A program made the translations under genes and the position numbers. Below are positions 1 through 7,307 of a stretch of 38,076 bases of DNA, one piece after another. The notes under the pieces were generated by a model. It was not told where the DNA came from. It searched no databases and saw only the letters and a program-made list of their open reading frames with translations. The DNA is taken from the NCBI GenBank assembly GCA_025361765.1, contig JANYJS010000006.1:1-38076 (forward strand), in the 5' to 3' direction. Numbering within the stretch: position 1 is the stretch's first letter; every line of letters starts with the position of its first letter. Origin of the DNA: Bacillota bacterium (lineage in GTDB: Bacteria; Bacillota; Clostridia; Peptostreptococcales; Anaerovoracaceae).

Positions 1-274
1 TAAAACCGTCGATGCCGTATTTTGCTGATGGCAATGAGGTCGACATGCTAAGGAGTATGATTGCAATCATATTGCCGGATATGGAGGCGATGATTGCCAG
101 TTTGAAATCCACAAATAATGCTAGGGTGCCACCAATTAGAAAACACCAGGTCGCTACTGCAAATCCGGTAATGACGAAAGAATAATCCCGAAAACCGTAC
201 TCTCTATCCTTTTTCATGATGGGCAGCAGGTCGAATTGAACTTCATTGTTGATGCTTGACTCATGTTTACTCAT
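1..274 (-). CDS. NCS1-type nucleobase/hydantoin-like permease, N-terminal part
   Basis: This is the first 91 codons of a membrane transporter; the rest lies beyond the left edge of the window. The ATG at 274-272 follows a GGAGG-type site (GGGAGGAAGAG). After a polar N-terminus of about 30 residues come two hydrophobic segments rich in Gly and Ala, around FVITGFAVATWCFLIGG and LAIIASISGNMIAIILL, and then the stretch SLPSAKYGIDGF. This arrangement resembles the first helices of the NCS1 family of nucleobase:cation symporters (cytosine, purine, hydantoin, allantoin). It is the third gene of a leftward set after an agmatinase-family enzyme and a 70-residue membrane protein, with a 13-base gap to the latter. 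Its substrate is plausibly a nitrogen-rich compound related to the ureohydrolase, but this is inferred from position only. The family call is from memory of the sequence pattern, not a search. Confidence 0.7.
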   Translation of the reverse strand, partial: MSKHESSINNEVQFDLLPIMKKDREYGFRDYSFVITGFAVATWCFLIGGTLALFVDFKLAIIASISGNMIAIILLSMSTSLPSAKYGIDGF

Positions 275-287
275 AATCTCTTCCTCC

Positions 288-500
288 CTAAGACAGCTTA
301 ATGGCATAGTAGAGTAACGGGAAGACGCCCAGCACAAAGAAAGTGACTGCAATGGCAATCCAATCTGCCTTAGGCAGGGGATCTGCAATTTTTCCATCTC
401 TTTCTATCTCTTCCAGTCTTTCGAATAGGTCATTTTCGTTTTCCGGGCTCATTTCGGTCTTCCCAGTGAGTTCTTCGCGAATGGATAGTCGATTTTCCAT
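288..500 (-). CDS. Small single-TM membrane protein between ureohydrolase and permease
   Basis: This encodes a 70-residue protein with an acidic, charged N-terminal half (residues 1-45, many E, D, R and K) and one hydrophobic helix near the C-terminus (about residues 47-67, IAIAVTFFVLGVFPLLYYAI). It has a strong ribosome binding site, AGGAGG, 6 bases before the ATG at 500-498. It lies 87 bases downstream of the agmatinase-like gene and 13 bases before the NCS1-type permease, so it is almost certainly cotranscribed with them. The topology (soluble N-terminus plus one C-terminal anchor) would suit a small accessory subunit of the permease, as small subunits accompany some other secondary transporters. 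I do not recognise a named family, and the role is inference. Confidence 0.75.
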   Translation of the reverse strand: MENRLSIREELTGKTEMSPENENDLFERLEEIERDGKIADPLPKADWIAIAVTFFVLGVFPLLYYAIKLS

Positions 501-587
501 AATGGCCTCCTAATATTACTGGCTCACCCAACCTGCATAGCAAATTGGATGGCGGACTTATTTGCCATTTGAATCTGGCATTTGCGT

Positions 588-1481
588 CTACAGCTTAATT
601 GATAACTTTCCGAAGACTTCATAAACGATCTTCAGCGCAGCCCAGGATGTAATATGATTCACGCTATCAAGGGGGGGCGACACCTCCACAAGATCCATGG
701 CCACTATAGGAAGCTCACTCATAAGAAACTTGATCATTTGCATGAGCTCCCTTGAGGATAGGCCTCCAGCCTCTGGCGTGCCTGTTCCTGGCGCAAATGC
801 CGGATCGAGGACATCGATATCAAGACTGATGTATAGGGCGTCGTAATCCCTGAATTTAGACTTAATTTTTTCGCAGACTGACTGAAAGCCCTCGTTAAAG
901 ACATCGTAGGCCCTAATGAGAAGAAGATCCGGGTGCGCTTTATAAAAGGCAACTTCTTCTTTTTCATAGGATCTGATGCCGATTTGGGCCAGGTCCTTCG
1001 GCGTGATGACATCCTCTACAGCGCGTCGCAGTGGACATGCGTGTGACCATCTGTGGCCATCATACTCGTCGCACAAATCCGGGTGTGAGTCGAAGTGAAT
1101 AATGCCGATTTTTTTGCCCTTAAAATGGTGGCCGAAAGCTCTGCTTAAGGGAATCGTTACGGAATGATCTCCCCCGAAGAACAGGCAGAATTTGCCGCTC
1201 TGGAAAAGGGCAAAGGCTTCTTTTTCTACATCCGCATAATAAGCCTCCCAGTTCAGGCTGACAGGAACATCGCCATGGTCATAAACCTTGAGATCGCCAA
1301 TATCAAAGCCTTCTTCGGTAATGGTGGGAAGATAACGAGAAAGACTCCTGATTTTTTCCGGAGCCAAAGAGGACCCTTTTCCGCAACTGACAGCGCCATC
1401 AAAAGGAACGCCCATGACGACCACATCTGCACCTTCTATTTCCTGACAATAAAGTTCACCCCAGGGATTTAAGTCAACCAT
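588..1481 (-). CDS. speB: Agmatinase-family ureohydrolase
   Basis: This is a 297-residue enzyme of the arginase/agmatinase superfamily, which uses a dinuclear metal centre to hydrolyse a guanidino group to urea and an amine. All expected ligands are visible: GGDH with His106, FDSHPD with Asp131, His133 and Asp135, SLDID with Asp221 and Asp223, followed by DPAFAPGTGTPEAGG. The length is normal for agmatinase. The ATG at 1481 follows AAGAGGTG. It is the first gene of a leftward operon with a small membrane protein and an NCS1-type permease, and is divergent from a LuxR-type regulator. The natural substrate may be agmatine, another guanidino acid or guanidine itself, since members of this family differ in substrate. 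The neighbouring transporter suggests catabolism of an imported compound rather than polyamine synthesis, so the symbol speB is a family-level label. Confidence 0.85.
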   Translation of the reverse strand: MVDLNPWGELYCQEIEGADVVVMGVPFDGAVSCGKGSSLAPEKIRSLSRYLPTITEEGFDIGDLKVYDHGDVPVSLNWEAYYADVEKEAFALFQSGKFCLFFGGDHSVTIPLSRAFGHHFKGKKIGIIHFDSHPDLCDEYDGHRWSHACPLRRAVEDVITPKDLAQIGIRSYEKEEVAFYKAHPDLLLIRAYDVFNEGFQSVCEKIKSKFRDYDALYISLDIDVLDPAFAPGTGTPEAGGLSSRELMQMIKFLMSELPIVAMDLVEVSPPLDSVNHITSWAALKIVYEVFGKLSIKL

Positions 1482-1698
1482 TGATACACCTCTTTCTACT
1501 ATGAATAGCCCAATAACATTGTATATTTAAAAAAAACCACGTTTTCTTAAATATACGCCTTTGCAAACCTAGGAAAAACACAATAAAGTAGTATTTATAT
1601 TTTATATTTATACTACTTTTGGGGTGGACAGCTACTACTCGAGATGATAAAATTTAAAAATATGATATACAGATAAGGTTAAAAATTAAGGAGAATTT
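1482..1698. promoter_or_regulatory. Divergent promoter region with two large inverted repeats
   Basis: This 217-base AT-rich gap separates the leftward ureohydrolase operon from the rightward LuxR-type gene. It contains two inverted repeats. One has perfect 10-bp arms GTATATTTAA (1521-1530) and TTAAATATAC (1547-1556) around a 16-base centre whose A-rich and T-rich ends can extend pairing. The other has perfect 10-bp arms AAAGTAGTAT (1585-1594) and ATACTACTTT (1610-1619) around a 15-base AT-only centre. Symmetric sites of this sort are plausible operators for the adjacent dimeric regulator. The first could alternatively be a hairpin in the leader of the leftward transcript. No clear sigma-A -35/-10 pair was assigned, and no guanidine riboswitch pattern was recognised. 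Confidence 0.55.
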
Positions 1699-2496
1699 AT
1701 GCTTTCGCAAGCAGAGTGGGAAAAACTCAACGATTTGGTGGTGACCATCAATAATATATCGGATTCTTCCGCTATGAGAACTGCTTTTCTTCAAAAGCTT
1801 ATGACTTTAATTGACTTTGACTTTTCAGAGTTTGATATTGGCATAATCAAGAAGGCCTCTTCGCCTCAGCTGGTGGACCCTATTATGGTCAGTAAATTCA
1901 GTAAAAAATTTGAAGAGGAATTCATCTATCAATATGAAAATATTTATGCGCCTATGGACTATGTGAACTGGGTTTTCATGAGCCCCGAATCACTTGTCTA
2001 CAGAGAATCTGACTTGCTGAATGATGAAGTAAGAAAACAGAGCCCTTTTTATATCAACTATCTTAAAGTTTATGATTTAGTGCATATTTCCGGCATAGTT
2101 TTAGCCAGTAGAGGCAGATTTCACGCGGCTATAAGCCTGTATAAGAGTGAAAAACATGGTGATTTTCTGGATAAGGATGTGTATATATTAAGGCAGCTTT
2201 TACCCCATCTGCATGCCAGATTTGAAGCCGACTCAGACAAAATAAGAAAAAACGAAAAGAGCCTCTCTTACCTTCTGAAAAATCAATACAAGCTAACTAA
2301 TAGAGAAATTGAAATTATGGGTTGCGTTTATCTAGGGTGCAGCAACGCAGCGATTGCAGAGAAAACAGGCATAGCCTCAAGCACTGCCAAGAAACACGTT
2401 TACAACATATTTGGAAAGCTGGAAGTACAGAACCGGACTCAGCTTGTGAAGTTTATCATCAACAATAATCTTTCCGGAATTTGGAAAGATGCGTGA
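1699..2496 (+). CDS. LuxR/NarL-type HTH transcriptional regulator
   Basis: This 265-residue protein ends in a LuxR-type helix-turn-helix domain at about residues 197-255: the LTNREIEIM start, AIAEKTGIASSTAKKHVYNI as the recognition region and the typical KLEVQNRTQLVKF tail. The N-terminal 180 residues are a soluble, aromatic-rich sensor-like region that could be GAF- or autoinducer-domain-like; I cannot assign it. No phosphoacceptor receiver domain is seen. It starts at an ATG behind AAGGAG. It lies divergent from the ureohydrolase/permease operon across a palindrome-rich region and 15 bases before a DUF362 gene, so it probably controls one or both sides. The effector is unknown. Confidence 0.88.
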   Translation: MLSQAEWEKLNDLVVTINNISDSSAMRTAFLQKLMTLIDFDFSEFDIGIIKKASSPQLVDPIMVSKFSKKFEEEFIYQYENIYAPMDYVNWVFMSPESLVYRESDLLNDEVRKQSPFYINYLKVYDLVHISGIVLASRGRFHAAISLYKSEKHGDFLDKDVYILRQLLPHLHARFEADSDKIRKNEKSLSYLLKNQYKLTNREIEIMGCVYLGCSNAAIAEKTGIASSTAKKHVYNIFGKLEVQNRTQLVKFIINNNLSGIWKDA

Positions 2497-2511
2497 GGTA
2501 AGGAGAAAAAA

Positions 2512-3618
2512 ATGGAAAAATCAAAAGTGTATTTTACGGATTTTAGAGCTACGCCAGACTGCAATGTACTGCAAAAGCTTGAAAAACTCATCAGGAAAGC
2601 AGGAATCGGGGACATTGATTTTAAGGACAAATTTACAGCCATTAAAATTCATTTTGGCGAACCGGGAAACCTTTCCTACTTACGTCCAAATTACTCTAAA
2701 GTGGTAGTGGATTTGATCAAGAAGCAAGGAGGAAAAGTTTTTCTTGCAGACTGCAACACCCTTTATGTTGGCAGAAGAAAAAATGCACTGGAGCATCTTG
2801 ATGCGGCTTATGAAAATGGATATAATCCTTTTGCGACTGGGTGCCATACGATTATCGCAGACGGTCTCAAAGGTACCGATGAAGCACTGGTAAAAATCAA
2901 TGGAGATTATGTGAAAGAAGCCAAAATTGGCCGGGCAATGATGGATGCGGATATTTTTATTTCGCTGACCCACTTTAAAGGACATGAATTGACAGGATTT
3001 GGCGGCACGTTAAAAAATGTGGGCATGGGCTGTGGCTCTCGCGCCGGAAAAATGGAAATGCATAGTTCTGGCAAACCGAAAATACGTAAAAAAGCCTGCA
3101 CAAGCTGTGGCGCCTGCGTCAAGAATTGTGCCCAGGATGCTATTTCTTTTGATGCTGATCATAAGGCAGGCATTGATCATAATAAATGCGTTGGCTGCGG
3201 ACGGTGCATCGGGGTATGCAATTTTAACGCGGTTTTACCTATGTTTGATGAAACCAACGATATTTTAAACTGCAAAATTGCAGAGTATGCCCATGCGGTT
3301 TTAAAGGATCGCCCCCAATTTCATATCAGCCTAGTGGTGGATGTTTCTCCAAATTGTGACTGCCACTCAGAGAATGATGTGGCCATTGTTCCTAATGTTG
3401 GCATGTTCGCCTCTTTTGATCCTGTAGCTATTGATATGGCTTGTGTTGATGCGGTCAATCGCCAGCCGGCAAACCCAGGCAGTGCAATTTCAGAAAAACA
3501 ACCGGGAATTCATGACCATTTTGTACATGCCCATCCTGAAACCAACTGGAAGAGCTGCATGGAGCATGCGGAAAAAATTGGTTTAGGAAGCAAGGACTAC
3601 GACCTAATTAGCTTATAA
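2512..3618 (+). CDS. DUF362 protein with 2[4Fe-4S] ferredoxin domain
   Basis: This is a 368-residue protein of the DUF362 family common in anaerobes. The N-terminal part (about 1-185) and C-terminal part (about 255-368) form the DUF362 region, including SLTHFKGHELTGFGG and NVGMGCGSRAGK. Between them lies a bacterial-type two-cluster ferredoxin domain with Cys196, 199, 202 and 206 and Cys226, 229, 232 and 236, in the canonical CxxCxxCxxxC pattern twice. It should bind two [4Fe-4S] clusters and act in electron transfer, but the biochemical role of DUF362 proteins is not established. The start ATG follows AAGGAG closely, 15 bases after the LuxR-type gene, so the two are probably cotranscribed. 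No signal peptide is seen, so a cytoplasmic location is likely. Confidence 0.9.
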   Translation: MEKSKVYFTDFRATPDCNVLQKLEKLIRKAGIGDIDFKDKFTAIKIHFGEPGNLSYLRPNYSKVVVDLIKKQGGKVFLADCNTLYVGRRKNALEHLDAAYENGYNPFATGCHTIIADGLKGTDEALVKINGDYVKEAKIGRAMMDADIFISLTHFKGHELTGFGGTLKNVGMGCGSRAGKMEMHSSGKPKIRKKACTSCGACVKNCAQDAISFDADHKAGIDHNKCVGCGRCIGVCNFNAVLPMFDETNDILNCKIAEYAHAVLKDRPQFHISLVVDVSPNCDCHSENDVAIVPNVGMFASFDPVAIDMACVDAVNRQPANPGSAISEKQPGIHDHFVHAHPETNWKSCMEHAEKIGLGSKDYDLISL

Positions 3619-3697
3619 TCTAAAGGACTTGTATAGGAAGTGAACAATAAAATTAAGATATAAACTGGGAATGAATAACAAAATGGAGGATATGAAA

Positions 3698-4081
3698 ATG
3701 GAAAAGAAAAAAGTAATTATAGCCAGAAATGCGCCAGCAGCTATTGGAACCTATTCTCACGCCAACAGTATTAACGGTATGATTTATACTTCAGGTCAAA
3801 TTGCCCTTGATCCAATTACGAACGTGCTGATCACAGATGATATTACTATAGAAGCCACTACAGTCATGGAAAACCTGAAAGCGATTCTAGAGGAAGCTGG
3901 ATCAAGCTTTGCAAAAGTTGTAAAGGCAACCATCTACCTAACATCACTCGCCGATTTTGCAGCTGTAGATGCTGTCTATAGACAATTCATCACTTCTGAC
4001 TATCCCGGAAGAACCTGCGTGGAAGTCAGCGCATTACCAAAAGGCGCTCACGTAGAAATTGAAATGATCGCATCACTATAG
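3698..4081 (+). CDS. ridA: RidA/YjgF/UK114-family imine deaminase
   Basis: This is a 127-residue Rid-family protein. RidA enzymes hydrolyse reactive enamine/imine intermediates made by PLP enzymes, giving ketoacids and ammonia. Visible signatures are the N-terminal APAAIGTYSHA, the central SGQIALDP, and the C-terminal YPGRTCVEVSALPKGAHVEI, in which the conserved Arg of the RidA active site is present. I chose the ATG at 3698 because GGAGGA at 3685-3690 is correctly spaced for it. Upstream in-frame ATGs at 3671, 3683 and 3692 precede, overlap or crowd that site, and the chosen start gives the usual family length. It sits between a DUF362 gene and an ornithine cyclodeaminase-family gene, and the latter acts on imine chemistry. 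Confidence 0.9.
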   Translation: MEKKKVIIARNAPAAIGTYSHANSINGMIYTSGQIALDPITNVLITDDITIEATTVMENLKAILEEAGSSFAKVVKATIYLTSLADFAAVDAVYRQFITSDYPGRTCVEVSALPKGAHVEIEMIASL

Positions 4082-4142
4082 CCGGATGTCTGGCATGAAG
4101 AACAGAGGAAATTTATAATAGCCGGATGCCTGCATGAAGAAC
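4080..4142 (+). repeat. Imperfect 40-bp-period direct repeat after ridA
   Basis: Two near-identical segments beginning AGCCGGATG start at 4080 and 4120. They share the following GCATGAAGAAC (the first copy has two extra bases before it). The intervening A/T-rich tails are also alike. The first copy begins at the last base of the ridA stop codon. The arrangement looks like a decayed tandem duplication rather than a terminator. No function is evident. Confidence 0.6.
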
Positions 4143-4184
4143 TGCAAAAATATATAGACGAACACTGAAAGGAAAGAAATGTAA

Positions 4185-5138
4185 ATGCGTATAATTGAAG
4201 CAAACCAGGTATTTGAACAACTGACCATGACGATTTGTCTGGACATCATGGAACAGACATTAAAAGATTTTTCAGCAGGGAAGAGCCTACAGCCTCTGCG
4301 AAACAATGTACAGCTTCCCCATGGCAATCTGCTTATGCTTATGCCGGCTTATTTGGGCGACGATGATTATTTTGGCGCAAAAGTCATATCATCCTTTCAT
4401 GGTAATGCTGGGACAAAGTATTCCACCCATATGGGAGCCATTATGCTATTTGACTCAAAATATGGATCACTTAAGGCGATCGTTGAAGCCAATGCGGTTA
4501 CACGGATTCGAACAGGGGCAGTCAGCGGCGTTGCAACCAAGCTCCTCGCACGAGAAGACGCCCATCATTTGGCCATCATTGGCACTGGGCAACAGGGGCG
4601 TTCCCATTTAGAAGCAATTATGAATGTTAGAGATATTAAAACCGTCACTGTGTATGACATGAATCTAGAATCTGCAGAAAATTATGCGATAGAAATGTCT
4701 GAAAAGTTTGGCATTCCAATCAAAGTATGCGGTACGATCAAAGAAACCGTGGAAAATGCAGATATCATCTGCTGCCTGACATCAAGTAAAGAGCCTTACC
4801 TTGAACTTGACTGGATTAAAAAAGGAGCGCATATAAATGCAGTTGGCGCCTTTTCAAAGGTTACCCGTGAGGTGACCTCCGAACTGGTGGCAAAATCCTG
4901 CTTTTATGCGGATAGCATAGAATCCATCATGAATGAGTGCGGTGAATTTTTAATTCCTAAAGCCGAGGGATTGATTGATGACAGCCATATCATAGGTGAA
5001 ATAGGCGAAGTAGCGCTTAAAAAGTTGCCAGGAAGGCAGAACGAAGAAGACATCACGCTTTTTGATGCACTAGGATTGGCGGTCGAAGATATGGCCTGCG
5101 CCAGGTACCTGTATGAACTAAACCCAGAAGCAGAATAA
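4185..5138 (+). CDS. Ornithine cyclodeaminase/mu-crystallin-family enzyme
   Basis: This is a 317-residue NAD(P)-dependent protein of the ornithine cyclodeaminase (OCD)/mu-crystallin family, which includes ornithine cyclodeaminase, ketimine reductases, alanine dehydrogenase-like and opine-type synthases. It has the family core: VISSFHGNAGTKYSTHMG near the N-terminus, EANAVTRIRTGAVSGVA (substrate-binding region), a Rossmann nucleotide-binding loop IIGTGQQGRSHLEAI, CCLTSSKEPYLE, and HINAVGAF. The length is typical. The start follows AAAGGAAAG; an ATG six bases upstream is immediately followed by a stop. With ridA just upstream it may form an amino-acid catabolic pair, where RidA clears imine by-products. 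The exact substrate (ornithine, or a ketimine) cannot be told from sequence by eye. Confidence 0.85.
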   Translation: MRIIEANQVFEQLTMTICLDIMEQTLKDFSAGKSLQPLRNNVQLPHGNLLMLMPAYLGDDDYFGAKVISSFHGNAGTKYSTHMGAIMLFDSKYGSLKAIVEANAVTRIRTGAVSGVATKLLAREDAHHLAIIGTGQQGRSHLEAIMNVRDIKTVTVYDMNLESAENYAIEMSEKFGIPIKVCGTIKETVENADIICCLTSSKEPYLELDWIKKGAHINAVGAFSKVTREVTSELVAKSCFYADSIESIMNECGEFLIPKAEGLIDDSHIIGEIGEVALKKLPGRQNEEDITLFDALGLAVEDMACARYLYELNPEAE

Positions 5139-5308
5139 CCTTAAATTAGTCATTTGCCACTTGACCGAGAATTTCCTTTGTGTTGGATTCCATGTCAAGC
5201 TTAAGGTCAGCTTCCAGCTTTTCTAGGGTATAATTTTTTCGAAAACCTGGTTTTGGAAGACTCTCCATGATAATGGTTAATATAGTTGTTTTATGAGGGG
5301 AAATACAA

Positions 5309-6202
5309 ATGAGAACCACTAAAGAATCAATTAAGGAAATCATAGAAGATGCCGTCAGAAACTCGGATCTGAATAACTTTTCGCGTATAAATTTACCTGA
5401 GGAGCCCATGTGGAACAAACCTATAATAGGATATGCGGCTGGTGACGATTCGCTTTTCGCGTTTTATAAAAAAGACATTGGGGATTTTTATTGGTCGCCA
5501 TCTGAAGCCTTCTCCCTCAAATACCCGGAGTCTATAGCTAAAGACGAAGATTTAACGGTGATTAGTTTTGGCTTTGCCCAAACGGATGAAACCAAGAAAG
5601 TCCAATCCCGTGCTGAAGGATTACCGAGTCTCAAATGGGTTGTAACCCGAGGAGAATGGGAACCTTTTGCCTATGATCTTTATGATAAAATCTTGTGTGA
5701 ATTCGATAAAATGGGTATTAAAGCTGTTGCCATAGACTTAATACCTGAGTGGAGCAGAATGACTTCAGAAAAGTACGGCATAGCATCTAATTGGTCTCAC
5801 CGGCATACGGCCTTCATAGCAGGTCTTGGTACCTTTGGACTTTCGGATGGGCTGATTACACGTCAGGGTAAGGCGATGAGGTTTTGCAGCATAATTATTG
5901 AAGATAAGCTTCCTGCTGATCAAAGACCCTATACCACTTATCAGGAATGGTGCAAGTTTTACTCGGAGGGCACCTGCGGCACCTGTATCAGAAGATGCCC
6001 GGTTAGCGCTATATCAAAAGAAGGCCATGACAAAGATGCTTGCAGCGCTTATCTCCAGCTTCTTAAAAAAGAAATCGGTCCGGATATTCTAAGAAACAGC
6101 AATTATATTGCGGGCTGCGGCTTATGCCAAACCCGTATCCCCTGTCAGGACAAAGTCCCGGTTAAAATCGTTGAAAGAGGAACAAATGGCAACAAGTTTT
6201 GA
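5309..6202 (+). CDS. QueG-like 4Fe-4S double-cluster protein
   Basis: This is a 297-residue iron-sulfur protein resembling epoxyqueuosine reductase (QueG) and its uncharacterised anaerobic relatives. The region WSHRHTAFIAGLGTFGLSDG (from about 162) and LITRQGKAMRFCSIII match the conserved pre-cluster part. Cluster ligands are CGTCIRRCP (Cys223, 226, 230, with Cys245 further on) and CGLCQTRIPC (Cys270, 273, 279). It has no HEAT-repeat tail, so it is probably not the tRNA-binding QueG itself; a reductive-activator or other redox role is possible. The start follows GAGGGG. Its last 17 bases overlap the start of a truncated glycosyltransferase gene, an odd junction described separately. The final residues (about KIVERGTNGNKF) may be read-through sequence created at that junction. 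Confidence 0.8.
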   Translation: MRTTKESIKEIIEDAVRNSDLNNFSRINLPEEPMWNKPIIGYAAGDDSLFAFYKKDIGDFYWSPSEAFSLKYPESIAKDEDLTVISFGFAQTDETKKVQSRAEGLPSLKWVVTRGEWEPFAYDLYDKILCEFDKMGIKAVAIDLIPEWSRMTSEKYGIASNWSHRHTAFIAGLGTFGLSDGLITRQGKAMRFCSIIIEDKLPADQRPYTTYQEWCKFYSEGTCGTCIRRCPVSAISKEGHDKDACSAYLQLLKKEIGPDILRNSNYIAGCGLCQTRIPCQDKVPVKIVERGTNGNKF

Positions 6203-6704
6203 TGCCATTGAAGGTCATGCCCCAGTCAAGAAAAGTGTCGTTGAAGACCTTGATTTTGGACAGATGCTTACAAACAAGGGCATAAGGTATCGATTACTGC
6301 TTGGAGCAGAAGATATTAAGTTCAGGATGTATAACGAAGGATTGAACCAGCTGATCGAGGGTTGGACTAAAAATTTCGCTACCGGCGCAATGCAAACGCC
6401 GCCCTATTTGCTTTTCATGATTATTTTATGGCTTGGCGCCTTAACCTCTTCAGCAAGCCTTTTTTTATGGGCGATGGCAGGAGATTTTGCCTGGATATCT
6501 CTTTTTTATGCTTTGTTATATTTAATTGGCGTCTTACAAGTAGGAATTTTCTCTCGTCGAATCGGAAGTTTTAAAAAAACCGCAATCCTGTTTTATCCAA
6601 TTTCTCTATTGGGCTTCTATTTTCTCTTTACACTGTCAATGATCAAAAAGCACTTTTATAAAAAGGTAAAGTGGAAAGGCAGAGAAATAGCATTACGGAG
6701 GTAG
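6186..6704 (+). pseudogene. 5'-truncated CrtQ-like family 2 glycosyltransferase
   Basis: The frame encodes 172 residues that align by eye only with the C-terminal part of CrtQ-like (diaponeurosporenoate-type) family 2 glycosyltransferases: GHAPVKKSVVEDLDFGQML (the acceptor/catalytic ED region), FRMYNEGLNQLIEGWTKNFATGA, then three or four membrane helices and a basic tail. The N-terminal nucleotide-sugar-binding half with its DxD motif, roughly 200 residues, is missing. An in-frame ATG at 6186 follows GAAAGAGG, so the remnant could still be translated. It overlaps the end of the QueG-like gene by 17 bases and is followed 4 bases later by the CrtO-like gene that normally partners it. I read it as a deletion remnant; a retained function of the membrane part alone is possible but less likely. 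Confidence 0.72.
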
Positions 6705-6708
6705 ACCC

Positions 6709-7203
6709 ATGCGCATACTAGATCTTTCGACTGGCCTTATGTTAGTGCTATTTTTTCTAATTTGGCCAATCTTTCAATTTACAGCCTTCCATGTCGCATC
6801 CAAAATATTTGACTGCTATTTATCGCCACATTCAAAGGGATTTAGACCACAGGCATGGGAAAATAATGGTGAAATTTATAATAGTTTATTCAAGATTCAT
6901 CGGTGGAAACGGTATTTGCCAGATGGTGGCGCTATTGTTAAAAAAGATTTTAACAAGAAAAAGCTGGCTTCCTTTTCTAAAGCCCACCTTGAAATATTTC
7001 TTGAGGAGTCCTGCCGCGCCGAATTATCCCACTGGTTAGCCATAACGCCCTTTTGGCTGTTTGGCTTTATTGCACCCTTTGAGGTGGTGCCATTTATGCT
7101 GATCTATGCCCTTGCTGCAAATGTGCCTTGCATTATGGCGCAGAGGTATAATAGACCCAGAATCGAAAGAGTATTGTCTAAAATGAATGCTAAGCCGGAA
7201 TGA
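6709..7203 (+). CDS. CrtO-like glycosyl-carotenoid acyltransferase family protein
   Basis: This 164-residue membrane protein matches the CrtO family (glycosyl-4,4'-diaponeurosporenoate acyltransferase of staphyloxanthin synthesis). Characteristic stretches are FRPQAWENNGEIYNSLFKIH, RWKRYLPDGG, ESCRAELSHWLAITPFWLF and NVPCIMAQRYNRPRI. Hydrophobic helices lie near residues 8-30, 110-125 and 127-145. The length is typical, and the ATG follows CGGAGG. It is 4 bases after the truncated CrtQ-like gene. No carotenoid synthase or desaturase gene is in the window, so the substrate in this organism may be another glycolipid, or the gene may be a leftover of a partly deleted cluster. Confidence 0.82.
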   Translation: MRILDLSTGLMLVLFFLIWPIFQFTAFHVASKIFDCYLSPHSKGFRPQAWENNGEIYNSLFKIHRWKRYLPDGGAIVKKDFNKKKLASFSKAHLEIFLEESCRAELSHWLAITPFWLFGFIAPFEVVPFMLIYALAANVPCIMAQRYNRPRIERVLSKMNAKPE

Positions 7204-7234
7204 GTATGCCTTAAGTATTGAAGGGTCACTGCCC

Positions 7235-7284
7235 CCTGAGCGCCAAAAGCCTTCGTTCCTGAGCGCCATAGATCCACTTCGTTC
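7235..7284 (+). repeat. Short degenerate tandem repeat upstream of mnmA
   Basis: CCTGAGCGCCA followed by CTTCGTTC occurs at 7235-7258. A slightly longer copy with the same two blocks occurs at 7259-7284, and a partial third copy (TTGAGC) follows. The repeat is relatively GC-rich for this genome. It lies between the CrtO-like stop and the mnmA promoter. No function is evident. Confidence 0.6.
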
Positions 7285-7307
7285 TTGAGCCCCGAAGTTG
7301 CAGACTA

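Noticed and set aside
734-1012. Open frame antisense within the ureohydrolase gene region
   Set aside because: It lies in another frame of a well supported gene, with no ribosome binding site or recognisable protein features.
2439-2985. Leftward open frames across the LuxR/DUF362 junction
   Set aside because: They oppose two well supported genes and show no start signal or family features.
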